Translations under genes and position numbers: made by a program | The notes under the pieces: generated by a model | Database searches by the model: none | What the model was told of the DNA's origin: nothing | The model's input: only the letters and a program-made list of their open reading frames with translations | In this document: positions 28,237 to 36,758 of the stretch, piece after piece | How the letters are laid out: every line of letters begins with the position of its first letter | Numbering within the stretch: position 1 is the first letter of the stretch | Assembly (NCBI RefSeq): GCF_024346455.1 | Contig: NZ_JAGQCY010000007.1 | Coordinates: forward strand, 62,001-126,000 | Direction of reading: 5' to 3' | DNA length: 64,000 bases | From: Cyanobium sp. Aljojuca 7A6 | GTDB taxonomy: Bacteria > Cyanobacteriota > Cyanobacteriia > PCC-6307 > Cyanobiaceae

Positions 28237-30234
28237 TCAGCGGCTGGCCGGGGCGGGCAGCGGTGCCTGGGCCACCGTCACCTGGCCCTTGACGGCCAGA
28301 AGGTCGAGGTAGCCCAGGGGATCGAACGGATCGAGTCGATCGCCGTCGAAGGCCACCACCGCTGAGGGGGGGCGTTCGCTGGCCGGCAGCCCCAGGGCGG
28401 CGGCGGCGCTGCGGAACAGGGCGCGATCCTGGACCCGATCGGCCACCTCCTGCCAGTTGCTGGGAAAGCTGGTCAGGCCCCAGCGCCCCAGCTGGCTGAG
28501 GATCCAGACCGCATCACTTGCCTGGGGTTCATTCACCTCAGGGCCGAAGAAGCGGTTGAACGACGGCATCGATGTGGGCGAGCCAGTGCCGCGGTCATAG
28601 GGATCGACGAATCCCGGCCGGATCATCGCCACATCGGTACCCACGTACTGGCTCTGGGACAGCAGATCGGCCAGGTCGTGGCGGTGGCCAGGGTCGTCGC
28701 AATAGCGGCACGCTTCCAGCAGGGCCTGCACCAGGGCCTGGTGGGTGCGGGGGTAGGCGGCGGCCCAGGCCTCCCTCACCCCCAGCACCTTTTCGCAGTG
28801 GCCATTCCAGAGCTCCACATCGGTGGCGATCACCGTGCCGAGGCCTTCCAGGACGGCACGGGAGTTCCAGGGTTCGCCGACGCAGTAGCCATCGATGGTG
28901 CCCGCCTTCAGGGCGGCCACCATCTGGGGCGGCGGGATGACCAGCAACTCCACGTCGCGCTCGGGGTGGATCCCTGCCGAGGCCAGCCAGGCCCGCAGGA
29001 TCAGGTTGTGCATCGAGGCCGGATGCACCACAGCGAGCACCGGCTTGGTGCCTGGGTGGGCGGCGATCCAGTCTTTGAAATCGGTCAGGGTGTTCACCCC
29101 GGCGTCGTGGAAGCGGCGGTGCAGGGTGATGGCATTGCCGTTGCAGCTCAAGGTGAGGGCGCTCACCATCGCCAGGGGGGGCTGGCCGCCACAGCCGAGG
29201 GTCATGGCGATGGGCATGCCCGCCACCATCAGGGCGCCATCGAGCACGTTCTGGCGGACGTGGGTTTCCAGGGTTTTCCAGTTGCTTTCGCGCCGCAGCC
29301 GCACCTGGCTCAGGCCGTGCTTGGCGAAGAACCCCTTCTCCTGGGCCACCACCAAGGGCAGGCAGTCGGTGAGGGGAATGAAGCCCAACTCCAGGTTCAC
29401 CTTCTCCAGGCCGTTGCTGGTGACGGGATCGGCGGGCTTGAGCCGTTGCTGCCTGGCCCGGCGCTGCTCCGAAAGGAAGCCCACGATCTCGCCGCGCAGC
29501 CCGTAATAGCGGGGGTGCTCCACCGCCCCCAGCTGGGTGCGGGGCCGGGGCAGGGGCACCTCGAGAATCTGATCGATATGGGCCTCCGGCCCGTTGGTCA
29601 TCAGCACCACCCTGTCGGAGAGCAGCAGGGCCTCGTCCACATCGTGGGTGACCATCAGGGCGGTGACCTTGGCTTCCTGGCAGATCTGCATCAGCTGCTC
29701 CTGCAGGTTGCCCCGGGTGAGCGCGTCAAGGGCGCCGAAGGGCTCATCGAGCAACAGGAGCTTCGGCCGCAGGGCCAGGGCCCGGGCGATCGCGACCCGT
29801 TGTTTCATTCCCCCGGAGATTTCACTGGGGAATTTATCGGCGGCGGCCTTCAGGCCCACCAACTGGATGTGGTGCTCAATGATCGCGTCCCGTTCCTGGC
29901 GATCTTTGGCGGCGATCACATTGTCGACACCCAGGGCGATGTTCTGGCGCACCGTGAGCCAGGGCAGCAGCGAATAGTTCTGGAAGACCACCATCCGATC
30001 GGGCCCGGGATCGGTGACCTGCCGCCCGTTCATCAAAATGCCGCCCTGGGTGGCACTGGTGAGGCCGGCCAGCAGATTGAGCAGGGTGGACTTGCCGCAG
30101 CCGGAGTGGCCGACGAGGGAAATGAATTCACCTTCGGCGATATCAAGGAAGATATCCCTGAGGGCTATGTACTCCCCCCCTCCAGGCAGGGGGAAGACCT
30201 GGGTGACATGGTCAACTGTGAACAGCGCGGCCAT
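28237..30234 (-). CDS. nrtC: nitrate ABC transporter ATPase/regulatory subunit NrtC
   Basis: Fusion protein: residues 1-260 are an ABC ATPase (Walker A GHSGCGKSTLLNLL, signature ISGGMKQRVAIARALA, Walker B LLLDEPFGALD). Residues from about 280 are an NrtA-like solute-binding domain starting ELGFIPLTDCLPLVVAQEKG. In Synechococcus elongatus the C-terminal domain is needed for ammonium-triggered inhibition of uptake, and its presence predicts the same control here. 665 residues. Two bases separate it from nrtB. Confidence 0.96.
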   Translation of the reverse strand: MAALFTVDHVTQVFPLPGGGEYIALRDIFLDIAEGEFISLVGHSGCGKSTLLNLLAGLTSATQGGILMNGRQVTDPGPDRMVVFQNYSLLPWLTVRQNIALGVDNVIAAKDRQERDAIIEHHIQLVGLKAAADKFPSEISGGMKQRVAIARALALRPKLLLLDEPFGALDALTRGNLQEQLMQICQEAKVTALMVTHDVDEALLLSDRVVLMTNGPEAHIDQILEVPLPRPRTQLGAVEHPRYYGLRGEIVGFLSEQRRARQQRLKPADPVTSNGLEKVNLELGFIPLTDCLPLVVAQEKGFFAKHGLSQVRLRRESNWKTLETHVRQNVLDGALMVAGMPIAMTLGCGGQPPLAMVSALTLSCNGNAITLHRRFHDAGVNTLTDFKDWIAAHPGTKPVLAVVHPASMHNLILRAWLASAGIHPERDVELLVIPPPQMVAALKAGTIDGYCVGEPWNSRAVLEGLGTVIATDVELWNGHCEKVLGVREAWAAAYPRTHQALVQALLEACRYCDDPGHRHDLADLLSQSQYVGTDVAMIRPGFVDPYDRGTGSPTSMPSFNRFFGPEVNEPQASDAVWILSQLGRWGLTSFPSNWQEVADRVQDRALFRSAAAALGLPASERPPSAVVAFDGDRLDPFDPLGYLDLLAVKGQVTVAQAPLPAPASR

Positions 30235-30236
30235 GG

Positions 30237-31070
30237 TCAGGCCGCTCCTTTGCTGAGCTTGCGCCCGGTGAAGGCCACCAAGCGGTCCAGCAGCAGCCCC
30301 ACGATGCCCACATAGATGATGGCCAGAATGATCTGACTGGAACTACCATCACCGCCCGCGTTGTAGGCATCCCAGATGAAGTAGCCGATGCCTCCGTCGG
30401 CTTTCAACATCTCGGCGGCAACGATGGCCAGCCAGGCCAAACCAACGGCGATGCGAAGACCGGCGAAAACGAAGGGAATGGTTGAAGGAACGACAATATC
30501 CTTGATGTAGGAACTCTTTGGAAGTTTCAGGACCCTGGCCACGTTGATGTAATCCTCGGGAATCTCGCGAATACCGATCGCAGTATTAATAATGATTGGC
30601 CAGATCGCCGTGATAAAAATAACAAAAATGGCCGAAGTCGTGGAATCCTGAAACACCATGAGGGTGATAGGGAACCAGGCCAGGGGAGGGACGGTCCGCA
30701 ACACCTGAATCACAGGGTCGAAGCCCTTGCCGAGGAAGCGATTCATCCCCAGAAGGCCGCCGATGGTGATTCCCACCACAGCGGCCAGGCCGTATCCCAG
30801 GGCCACCCGCTGCAGCGAGATCAGAATCTGCCAGACCAGGCCTTTGCTGGTGCCCCCATCATCGAAAAAGGGATGAATGATGTAGGGGTCCCAGGTGTCG
30901 ACGACAACATTGATGGGCCCCGGCAGCCGGCTGACACCCAGGATCAGGGACAGCAGCTGCCAGACCACCAGAAAGGCGCCGATGCAGATCAGATAGGGGG
31001 ACACCCGGGAGACCCAGATCGGCGTGATCCTTCTGGAAGTTTTATGCGGTGCTGCGGCGCTGAGGGCCAT
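30237..31070 (-). CDS. nrtB: nitrate ABC transporter permease NrtB
   Basis: Inner-membrane permease with about six helices and the binding-protein-dependent transport signature in INVARVLKLPKSSYIKDIVV, which contacts NrtC/NrtD. The N terminus is cytoplasmic and basic. 277 residues, normal for the family. It sits between nrtA (53-base gap) and nrtC (two-base gap) in one operon. Base composition is a little more AT-rich than the flanking genes. Confidence 0.95.
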   Translation of the reverse strand: MALSAAAPHKTSRRITPIWVSRVSPYLICIGAFLVVWQLLSLILGVSRLPGPINVVVDTWDPYIIHPFFDDGGTSKGLVWQILISLQRVALGYGLAAVVGITIGGLLGMNRFLGKGFDPVIQVLRTVPPLAWFPITLMVFQDSTTSAIFVIFITAIWPIIINTAIGIREIPEDYINVARVLKLPKSSYIKDIVVPSTIPFVFAGLRIAVGLAWLAIVAAEMLKADGGIGYFIWDAYNAGGDGSSSQIILAIIYVGIVGLLLDRLVAFTGRKLSKGAA

Positions 31071-31123
31071 GGGGGAAAGGCGAGAAAGGGGCGTTGTGAA
31101 GAGCGGGCAGGGCGTCTTCCGCC

Positions 31124-32437
31124 TCAGGACATGGCTTTGATCTTCAGGGCGTCGAGGTACGCCTTCGGATTTTCCGGGTCGAAGACGACACCATCAAAGA
31201 AGGTTTCCTTGCCGCGTGAATCACTGGCGGGAATGGCCTTGTCCTGCCCGATCGCCTTGGCCGCCTCCTTCCAGAGATCGGCCCGGTTGACCTGGTTGAC
31301 CAGGGCGTCAACGTCAGTGCTGGCGGGGAGATAGCCCCAGCGCATGTCCTCGACGACGAACCACTGGTCGTGGCTTTTGAACGGGAAGGAGGCGTTCTCA
31401 CTCCAGAACCGCATCCGGTAGGGGCTGTCGGTCACGACGCGGCCATCGCCGTAGTCGAAGTTGCCGGCCAGGCGGGGTTTGATGTCCTCCACGCTGGCCT
31501 TGAAGTACTTGTCCTTCGAGGTGATCTCGCAGAGTTCGTCGAGGTTGGCGGGGTCTTCGCACCACATCTGTGCTTCCAGGACCGCCTTGAGCAGGGCCTG
31601 GGTGGCTTTGGGGTGCTTTTCCACCCAGTCGGCACGCATCGAGAAGGATTTCTCGGGGTGGAACTTCCAGAGTTCACCCGTGACAGCGGCGGTGTAGCCG
31701 AGCTTCTTGTTGACGAGGCGCTGGTTCCAGGGCTCGCCCACACAGAAGGTATCCATGGTGCCGGTCTGCATGTTGGCCACCATCTGGGGAGGGGGAACCA
31801 CCACCAGGTCAGCGTCCTTGTTGGGGTCGATGCCGTTGGCGGCCAGCCAGTAGCGCATCCAGAGGTCGTGGGTGCCGCCGGGGAAGGTGACAGCCGCCTT
31901 GAACTTCCTGCCGGTCTTGGCCGTGGCGGCCACGGCGTCGGCGAGCCCCGCCTTGTTGTCGATAGTGAGCTTGTTGGCCAGAAAGTCCTTCGAGACCGAG
32001 ATCCCCTGGCCCTGCGTATTCAGCCGGGCCAGGGTGGCCATCGGCAGCGGCTTCTGGCTCTTGGTGATCTTGCCCGCGGCCAGCAGCAGGGGCATCGGCG
32101 TGAGGATGTGGGCGCCCTCAATGCCGCCTCCGGCACCACCCAATTCCAGGTTGTCGCGGGTGACGGCCCAGGAGGTCTGCTTCATCACCTTCACCTCCGG
32201 CATGCCGTGTTTGGCGAAGAAGCCTTTCTCCTTGGCGATGATCAGCGGGGCGGCGTCGGTGAGGGCGATGAAGCCGAGGGTCACACCGGGGACTTCAGGG
32301 GCATCGGCGGCACCGCCTGCCGGTGTGGGGGTGGGGGCGGCCGCTTCCTTGGTGCCACCACAGGCACTCAGCCAGATGGCACCGGCGGTGGTGCCGGCGG
32401 CGGTGATCAGGAATTGGCGACGGGAAAGATTCGACAT
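31124..32437 (-). CDS. nrtA: nitrate/nitrite-binding lipoprotein NrtA
   Basis: High-affinity substrate-binding component. The N terminus carries a twin-arginine-like SRRQFL and a lipobox LSAC with C26 as the predicted lipidated residue, followed by a short Pro/Ala/Thr linker. The mature domain begins GVTLGFIALTDAAPLIIAKE. FPGGTHDLWMRYWLAANGI and TFCVGEPWNQRLV are family motifs. 437 residues from the ATG at 32437; a longer frame to 32575 adds no sensible sequence. First gene of nrtABCD. Confidence 0.95.
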   Translation of the reverse strand: MSNLSRRQFLITAAGTTAGAIWLSACGGTKEAAAPTPTPAGGAADAPEVPGVTLGFIALTDAAPLIIAKEKGFFAKHGMPEVKVMKQTSWAVTRDNLELGGAGGGIEGAHILTPMPLLLAAGKITKSQKPLPMATLARLNTQGQGISVSKDFLANKLTIDNKAGLADAVAATAKTGRKFKAAVTFPGGTHDLWMRYWLAANGIDPNKDADLVVVPPPQMVANMQTGTMDTFCVGEPWNQRLVNKKLGYTAAVTGELWKFHPEKSFSMRADWVEKHPKATQALLKAVLEAQMWCEDPANLDELCEITSKDKYFKASVEDIKPRLAGNFDYGDGRVVTDSPYRMRFWSENASFPFKSHDQWFVVEDMRWGYLPASTDVDALVNQVNRADLWKEAAKAIGQDKAIPASDSRGKETFFDGVVFDPENPKAYLDALKIKAMS

Positions 32438-32602
32438 GGAGCCGGAGGGGGAGCCAGGGAGGACCGGAGGAAGGCACCTTCGGGTGCAGGTGTTCTCAGG
32501 ACGGGCCTCACAACAAAGGGCACCGTGCCGGCGAAGATTGAGGGCTGGCGCACAGGCTGACCAGTCACGAATCAAGAGACCACGCCAACAGCCCCCTCAA
32601 GA

Positions 32603-32616
32603 GTCGCGTTGGTTAC
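32603..32616. promoter_or_regulatory. possible NtcA-type site upstream of nrtA (GTN10AC)
   Basis: The palindromic minimum NtcA pattern GT-N10-AC occurs here (one half GTC, the other TAC; the full consensus is GTA-N8-TAC). A TTGATT that could act as -10 lies about 30 bases nearer nrtA, a spacing like that of NtcA-activated promoters. The site overlaps the stop codon of the upstream TrpD2-like gene and is about 170 bases from the nrtA ATG. GTN10AC is short, so chance occurrence is a real possibility. Confidence 0.3.
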
Positions 32617-33722
32617 CGATTCAGAAGTTGCCGGCGCAGGCGTTCGCCGCTGCGGGCCAGCAGCAGGCCCGTGGCCCGTTCGAGGGCCTCCTCGAGACGC
32701 TCGAAGCGCCCGGCGAACCACAGGTAGGCCGCCACGTTCCAGCGCAGCGCCGGCATCAGGGCGCCTTCGCCGCAGAGGGCCGCCAGAGCCTGCGATTGCC
32801 ACAGCTCCAGACCCTGCCAGGGCACCTCGGCGCTGGTGATGCCGTGGTCGCGGGGGTGGAGCAGGATCCGCTCGGTGACGCCCTGGCGCACCCGGGCGGT
32901 GATGCCGGCGCGGGAGGTGGGCAGGTCGGTGGAGCCCTCCAGCCCCTTCACGGTCAGCAGGTCGGTCTCGCCGCAGTCCTGCAGGGCCTGCCAGGCGCGG
33001 GTCTCGGTGGGGGGATGGACGAAGCCGCTCACCAGCAGGTGCTTCCCACGGTGCGGCGTCCACAGCAGCTCCAGGCTCGCCACCGGCGGCCGTTTGCCGA
33101 TGGCATCGCGAACCGGCACCAGCCTCTCGGCCAGGGGGAAATGGTCAGGCTGGTGGGTGAGGGCCAGCCCATGGCAGTCGAGGCGCCGCTGGACATCGCT
33201 CAGAGGCAGGCCGCTCGAGGGGATGCCGATCGCCTCGAACAGCTCGGCCAGGGTGACGCCGAACTTCACCGGCATCGGTTCGCCGCCATGCAGCACCACC
33301 GGCAGGTCGTCGCTGGCCAGCACCAGGGCCACCAGGGGCAGCAGGGGGGCGGTGCGGCTGCGGCCGTCGTAGGGCACCCCGAAGCAGAGCGGCCGCCGTC
33401 CGGGTGTCTCCAGCACCGGACCCCAGCGGCGGTAACTGTCGAGCATGCCGGCGAGCTCGGTGGGGTGGGGGCGACGGATGCGGTGGGCGATCAGGAAGGC
33501 CCCCATCTGGGCGTCATCGACCAGCCCCCGCAGCATCAGGTCCATGGCCTCAGCGGCCTCCTGCCGATCCAGGCCGGTGCTGGTGTGCTCACCACTGCCG
33601 ACCTTGCCGATCAGCTCACGGAAGCGGGCCCGCTCCGGGCCGAGCGCCCGCAGGCGGAGCTGGCGCCGATCCACCGCGGCGTCGGCCCCCAGGCGGGTCG
33701 GTTCTGGTAACAGTGACGACAT
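32613..33722 (-). CDS. TrpD2/YbiB-like protein, anthranilate phosphoribosyltransferase fold (copy 1)
   Basis: Glycosyltransferase family 3 fold of 369 residues. An N-terminal helical domain has MLRGLVDDAQMGAFLIAHRI. The barrel then has FGVPYDGRSRTAPLLPLVAL and VVLHGGEPMPVKFGV, where true TrpD enzymes have GTGGDG and KHGNR. The PRPP-binding glycine motif is therefore replaced, as in TrpD2/YbiB, for which nucleic-acid binding has been reported. A role in tryptophan synthesis is unlikely. It lies between nrtA and divergent nirA; a clear paralog is at 42319-43473. Function in nitrogen assimilation is unknown. Confidence 0.8.
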   Translation of the reverse strand: MSSLLPEPTRLGADAAVDRRQLRLRALGPERARFRELIGKVGSGEHTSTGLDRQEAAEAMDLMLRGLVDDAQMGAFLIAHRIRRPHPTELAGMLDSYRRWGPVLETPGRRPLCFGVPYDGRSRTAPLLPLVALVLASDDLPVVLHGGEPMPVKFGVTLAELFEAIGIPSSGLPLSDVQRRLDCHGLALTHQPDHFPLAERLVPVRDAIGKRPPVASLELLWTPHRGKHLLVSGFVHPPTETRAWQALQDCGETDLLTVKGLEGSTDLPTSRAGITARVRQGVTERILLHPRDHGITSAEVPWQGLELWQSQALAALCGEGALMPALRWNVAAYLWFAGRFERLEEALERATGLLLARSGERLRRQLLNR

Positions 33723-33846
33723 GGGAGGACGGTTCCATGCCGGAAACTAATCCTTGTTGATCGGTGGGTCTGCGCAGCTTTCTCTGGCGCTCCCCGACAA
33801 ACGATCCTTCCCGACGACGCAGCTCTCATCGGCGTCCCGGCCTCCG

Positions 33847-33864
33847 ACAACCCCCCGGGGTTGT
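33847..33864. promoter_or_regulatory. GC-rich inverted repeat in the nirA upstream region
   Basis: A perfect 8-bp inverted repeat (ACAACCCC, two bases, GGGGTTGT) followed by TTTG lies 62 bases before the nirA ATG. It could be an operator or a hairpin in the leader. In the 204-bp divergent spacer I found no GTN10AC NtcA pattern, so control of nirA may work through another site or an upstream promoter. Confidence 0.25.
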
Positions 33865-33926
33865 TTGCGTCCTCCTGCCAGGCAGGGATCCTCCGCGTGG
33901 CCGGCCATGCGGACCGCCGTTTTCCC

Positions 33927-35516
33927 ATGACCAGCACCGACACCAGCACCGAGACCAGCTCCGGGCTCACCACGCCGCCAGCGCCCAGCCTCAGCAAGGT
34001 CGAACAGGCCAAGGCGGAGCTCTGCGGCCTGGATCTGGCCCCGCGGCTGGCGGAATTGGCCGCCGGGGGCTGGGAGTCCCTGGATGAGGCCACCCTGACG
34101 ATTCGCCTCAAGTGGCTGGGGATCTTCTTCCGTCCCGTCACCCCCGGTCGCTTCATGGTTCGGCTGCGGCTGCCCAACGGCGTGATCCGGGCCGAACAGC
34201 TGGAAGCGCTGGGTGACGCGGTCGACCGCTGCGGCGAGCACGGCAGCGCCGACATCACCACCCGCCAGAACCTGCAGCTGCGGGGGCTGCTGCTGGAGGA
34301 CATGGCGCCCCTGCTGGCGGAGCTGGAGCGGGTGGGCCTCACCAGCCGCCAGTCGGGCCACGACAACCCGCGCAACATCACCGGCAATCCCCTGGCCGGA
34401 CTCGATCCTGAGGAACTGGTCGACACCCGCCCGCTGGTGGACGCCATCCAGGCCCGGCTGCTGGCCGATGGCGGTCCCCGCAACCTGCCGCGCAAGTTCA
34501 ACGTGGCGGTGGGCGGCGCCCCCGACAGCTTCCTGCTCCACAACGACCTCGCCTTCCTGCCGGCGCCCCATCCGCAGGATCCGGCCGCGCCGCTCGGTTT
34601 CACGGTGATGGTGGGCGGCTTCTTCTCGGCCCAGCGCAACGAACTGGCCATTCCCCTCGGCCTCTGGCTGCGGCCCGACCAGCTGCCGGACTTCACCCTG
34701 GCCCTGCTGCGGCACTACGACACCCACGGCAACCGGGTGCAGCGCAACAAAAGCCGGCTGATGTATCTGATCGATGGCCTGGGGCTGGAGGCCTACCGCG
34801 CCGCCGTGCTGGAGGCCCACCGGGAGCTGGCCGGGGCTTCGGCGGCGCTGCCCCTGCCCCATGACGGTCGCCATCTGGTGGTGCGCTCCCCCCGCGACGG
34901 GCTGGGAGTCCAGGCCCAGAAGCAGGCGGGCCTGCACTGGGCGGGGTTGCACGTGCCGATGGGGCGCCTCGACGCCGCCTCCATGCTCGAGCTGGCCCGC
35001 CTGGCCCGCACCTACGGCAGCGGTGAGCTGCGCTTCACCGAGGCCCAGAACGTGCTGATCGTGAATGTGCCGGCCGATCGCCTCGGGGCCCTGGAGGCCG
35101 AACCGCTGCTGGAACGGTTCCGCCTGGAGCCTGGCGCCCTGCAGGCCGAAGCGGTGAGCTGCACGGGCAGCCGCTACTGCAGCTTTGCCCTGATCCCCAC
35201 CAAGCGCACCGCCCAGGCGGTGATCGACGAACTGGAGCGGCGCCTGGAGCTGCCCGAGGCCGTGCGCAGCCACTGGACCGGCTGCCCCAACGCCTGCGGC
35301 CAGCCCTACATGGGCCAGATCGGCCTGATGGGGGCCAAGGCCCGCCAGGACGGCCAGATGGTGGAGGCAGCCAAGATCTTCCTGGGGGGCCGCCTGGATC
35401 AGGACCCGCAGCTGGCCGAATTGCACGGCAAGGCGGTGCCCCTGACCGAGCTCGCTGACGCGCTGGAAGGGTTGCTGGTGGAACGGTTCGGCGCCCGGCG
35501 GCGGGCCGCGCCGTGA
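33927..35516 (+). CDS. nirA: ferredoxin-nitrite reductase
   Basis: Six-electron reduction of nitrite to ammonium with sirohaem and [4Fe-4S]. Cluster/sirohaem cysteines are C412 and C418 (SCTGSRYCSF) and C453 and C457 (TGCPNACGQP). TTRQNLQLRG near 110 and HDNPRNITGNPLAG near 150 are sirohaem-binding motifs. 529 residues from ATG 33927; the N-terminal 25 residues are a Ser/Thr-rich tail. Its stop overlaps the next gene. Electrons come from ferredoxin, and sirohaem would be supplied by cobA and the chelatase-like gene 8 kb away. Confidence 0.96.
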   Translation: MTSTDTSTETSSGLTTPPAPSLSKVEQAKAELCGLDLAPRLAELAAGGWESLDEATLTIRLKWLGIFFRPVTPGRFMVRLRLPNGVIRAEQLEALGDAVDRCGEHGSADITTRQNLQLRGLLLEDMAPLLAELERVGLTSRQSGHDNPRNITGNPLAGLDPEELVDTRPLVDAIQARLLADGGPRNLPRKFNVAVGGAPDSFLLHNDLAFLPAPHPQDPAAPLGFTVMVGGFFSAQRNELAIPLGLWLRPDQLPDFTLALLRHYDTHGNRVQRNKSRLMYLIDGLGLEAYRAAVLEAHRELAGASAALPLPHDGRHLVVRSPRDGLGVQAQKQAGLHWAGLHVPMGRLDAASMLELARLARTYGSGELRFTEAQNVLIVNVPADRLGALEAEPLLERFRLEPGALQAEAVSCTGSRYCSFALIPTKRTAQAVIDELERRLELPEAVRSHWTGCPNACGQPYMGQIGLMGAKARQDGQMVEAAKIFLGGRLDQDPQLAELHGKAVPLTELADALEGLLVERFGARRRAAP

Positions 35517-36211
35517 CCGTCCCCGTGACCGCCGCCCTCGCCGCCTGGGATCCCCTGCAGCTGCCCGCCAGCGGCAGTCCCGACCGCTGGCCCTGGCTGC
35601 AGGGGCTGCGGCGGTCGCGCGACCTCGATCTGGAGCCCTGGTTGCGGGCCGTCGAGTCAGGCCAGCTGCTGCCGGCCCCGGATCTCCTGGGCGCCCTGGC
35701 GGATCGGCTCGACGGCCCGGCGGCGGCCCGACTGCTGGCCTGGTGGCTGGCCGAGCCCGCGGCGGACCCTGCCCTGCTGGCCGTGATCGGCCGCCATCGC
35801 CATCCCCGCTGCCGGGTTCTGCTGCGGCAGGCCCTGGAGGCAGCCAGCACCGGCGCCGGGCGAAACGCGCTGCTGCTGCCCCTGCTGGGCCACCAGCGCG
35901 ATCCCGCGGACTTCACGCTGCTGCGGCAGCGGGCCCTGGCCCCCCTGCCACTGCAGCAGCGCCGTGCGGCCCTCGAGGGCCTGGCGGTGGGGTTGGCGGC
36001 GTGGCCGCTGGCGCCCCTCCGGCAGACCCTGCGCCACCTCATCGGGGATCTGGATCCCGCCCTGGCCGCCACCGCCGTGGACCTGGTGGCCCGTCTGCCG
36101 GGGGGATCGGCGGACCTGGCCGACCTCGATCGGGGCCGGCTGGCTCCGGAGCTGGCCCGACGGGTGGAACGGCGCCTCGCCGGGGCGGGTCCGGTCACGG
36201 CGGCCGGGTGA
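35513..36211 (+). CDS. HEAT-repeat-like protein coupled to nirA (possible NirB-type maturation factor)
   Basis: All-helical, Leu/Ala/Arg-rich protein of 232 residues with repeating helical pairs resembling HEAT or PBS-lyase repeats (for example RHRHPRCRVLLRQALEAA and PLAPLRQTLRHLIGDLDPAL). No catalytic motif. The ATG overlaps the nirA stop (ATGA), so the two are made together. In Anabaena and S. elongatus a NirB protein encoded near nirA is needed for full nitrite reductase activity, and this gene is a candidate for that role by position and fold. The identity is inferred. Confidence 0.6.
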   Translation: MTVPVTAALAAWDPLQLPASGSPDRWPWLQGLRRSRDLDLEPWLRAVESGQLLPAPDLLGALADRLDGPAAARLLAWWLAEPAADPALLAVIGRHRHPRCRVLLRQALEAASTGAGRNALLLPLLGHQRDPADFTLLRQRALAPLPLQQRRAALEGLAVGLAAWPLAPLRQTLRHLIGDLDPALAATAVDLVARLPGGSADLADLDRGRLAPELARRVERRLAGAGPVTAAG

Positions 36212-36248
36212 TCATGGAGTTCACCCCAGCGCCCATGCGGCGAGGCCG

Positions 36249-36758
36249 ATGTTCCGTCACCTGCTGGTGCCCACCGACGGCTCCGATCTCTCGGACGGCG
36301 CCATCCGCCGGGCGGTGAGCTTCGCCCGCGAAACCGGGGCCACCATCACCTTCCTGCACGTGCTCGCCAACCTGTCGATGCCGCCCCAGGGCTCCCTCTA
36401 CGGCGATCCGGTGCTGCTCGATCCGGCCGTGGTGGCGCAGTTCAGCCGGGCGGAGCGGGCCTACGCCGCCGGGCTGCTGGAGCGGGCCAGGGCCCTGGCC
36501 GAGGAGGCGGGTGTCCGCTGCGACACGGCCGTGGGCGAACACCCCGTCGTCCACGAGGCGATCATCGAGGCCGCCAGCCGCCATGGCTGCGACCTGATCT
36601 TCATGGCCTCCCATGGCCGCCGCGGTCTTGCCGGGCTGCTGCTGGGCAGCGAGACCCAGCGGGTGCTGACCCACACCGACCTGCCCGTGCTGGTGTTTCG
36701 GCGCCCGGAGCCCCCCGCCGGCAACGATCAGGAGGCCCCCTCGGCGCCGGCCTGCTGA
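36249..36758 (+). CDS. universal stress protein (UspA family), ATP-binding type
   Basis: Small Rossmann-like protein of 169 residues. MFRHLLVPTDGSDLSDGAIR at the start, and the nucleotide-binding G-x2-G-x9-GS pattern in MASHGRRGLAGLLLGSETQ near 120, mark the ATP-binding class. It is 37 bases after the HEAT-repeat gene and probably in the nirA transcript. The 3' end overlaps the opposing ABC gene by 31 bases. The specific role is unknown. Confidence 0.88.
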   Translation: MFRHLLVPTDGSDLSDGAIRRAVSFARETGATITFLHVLANLSMPPQGSLYGDPVLLDPAVVAQFSRAERAYAAGLLERARALAEEAGVRCDTAVGEHPVVHEAIIEAASRHGCDLIFMASHGRRGLAGLLLGSETQRVLTHTDLPVLVFRRPEPPAGNDQEAPSAPAC

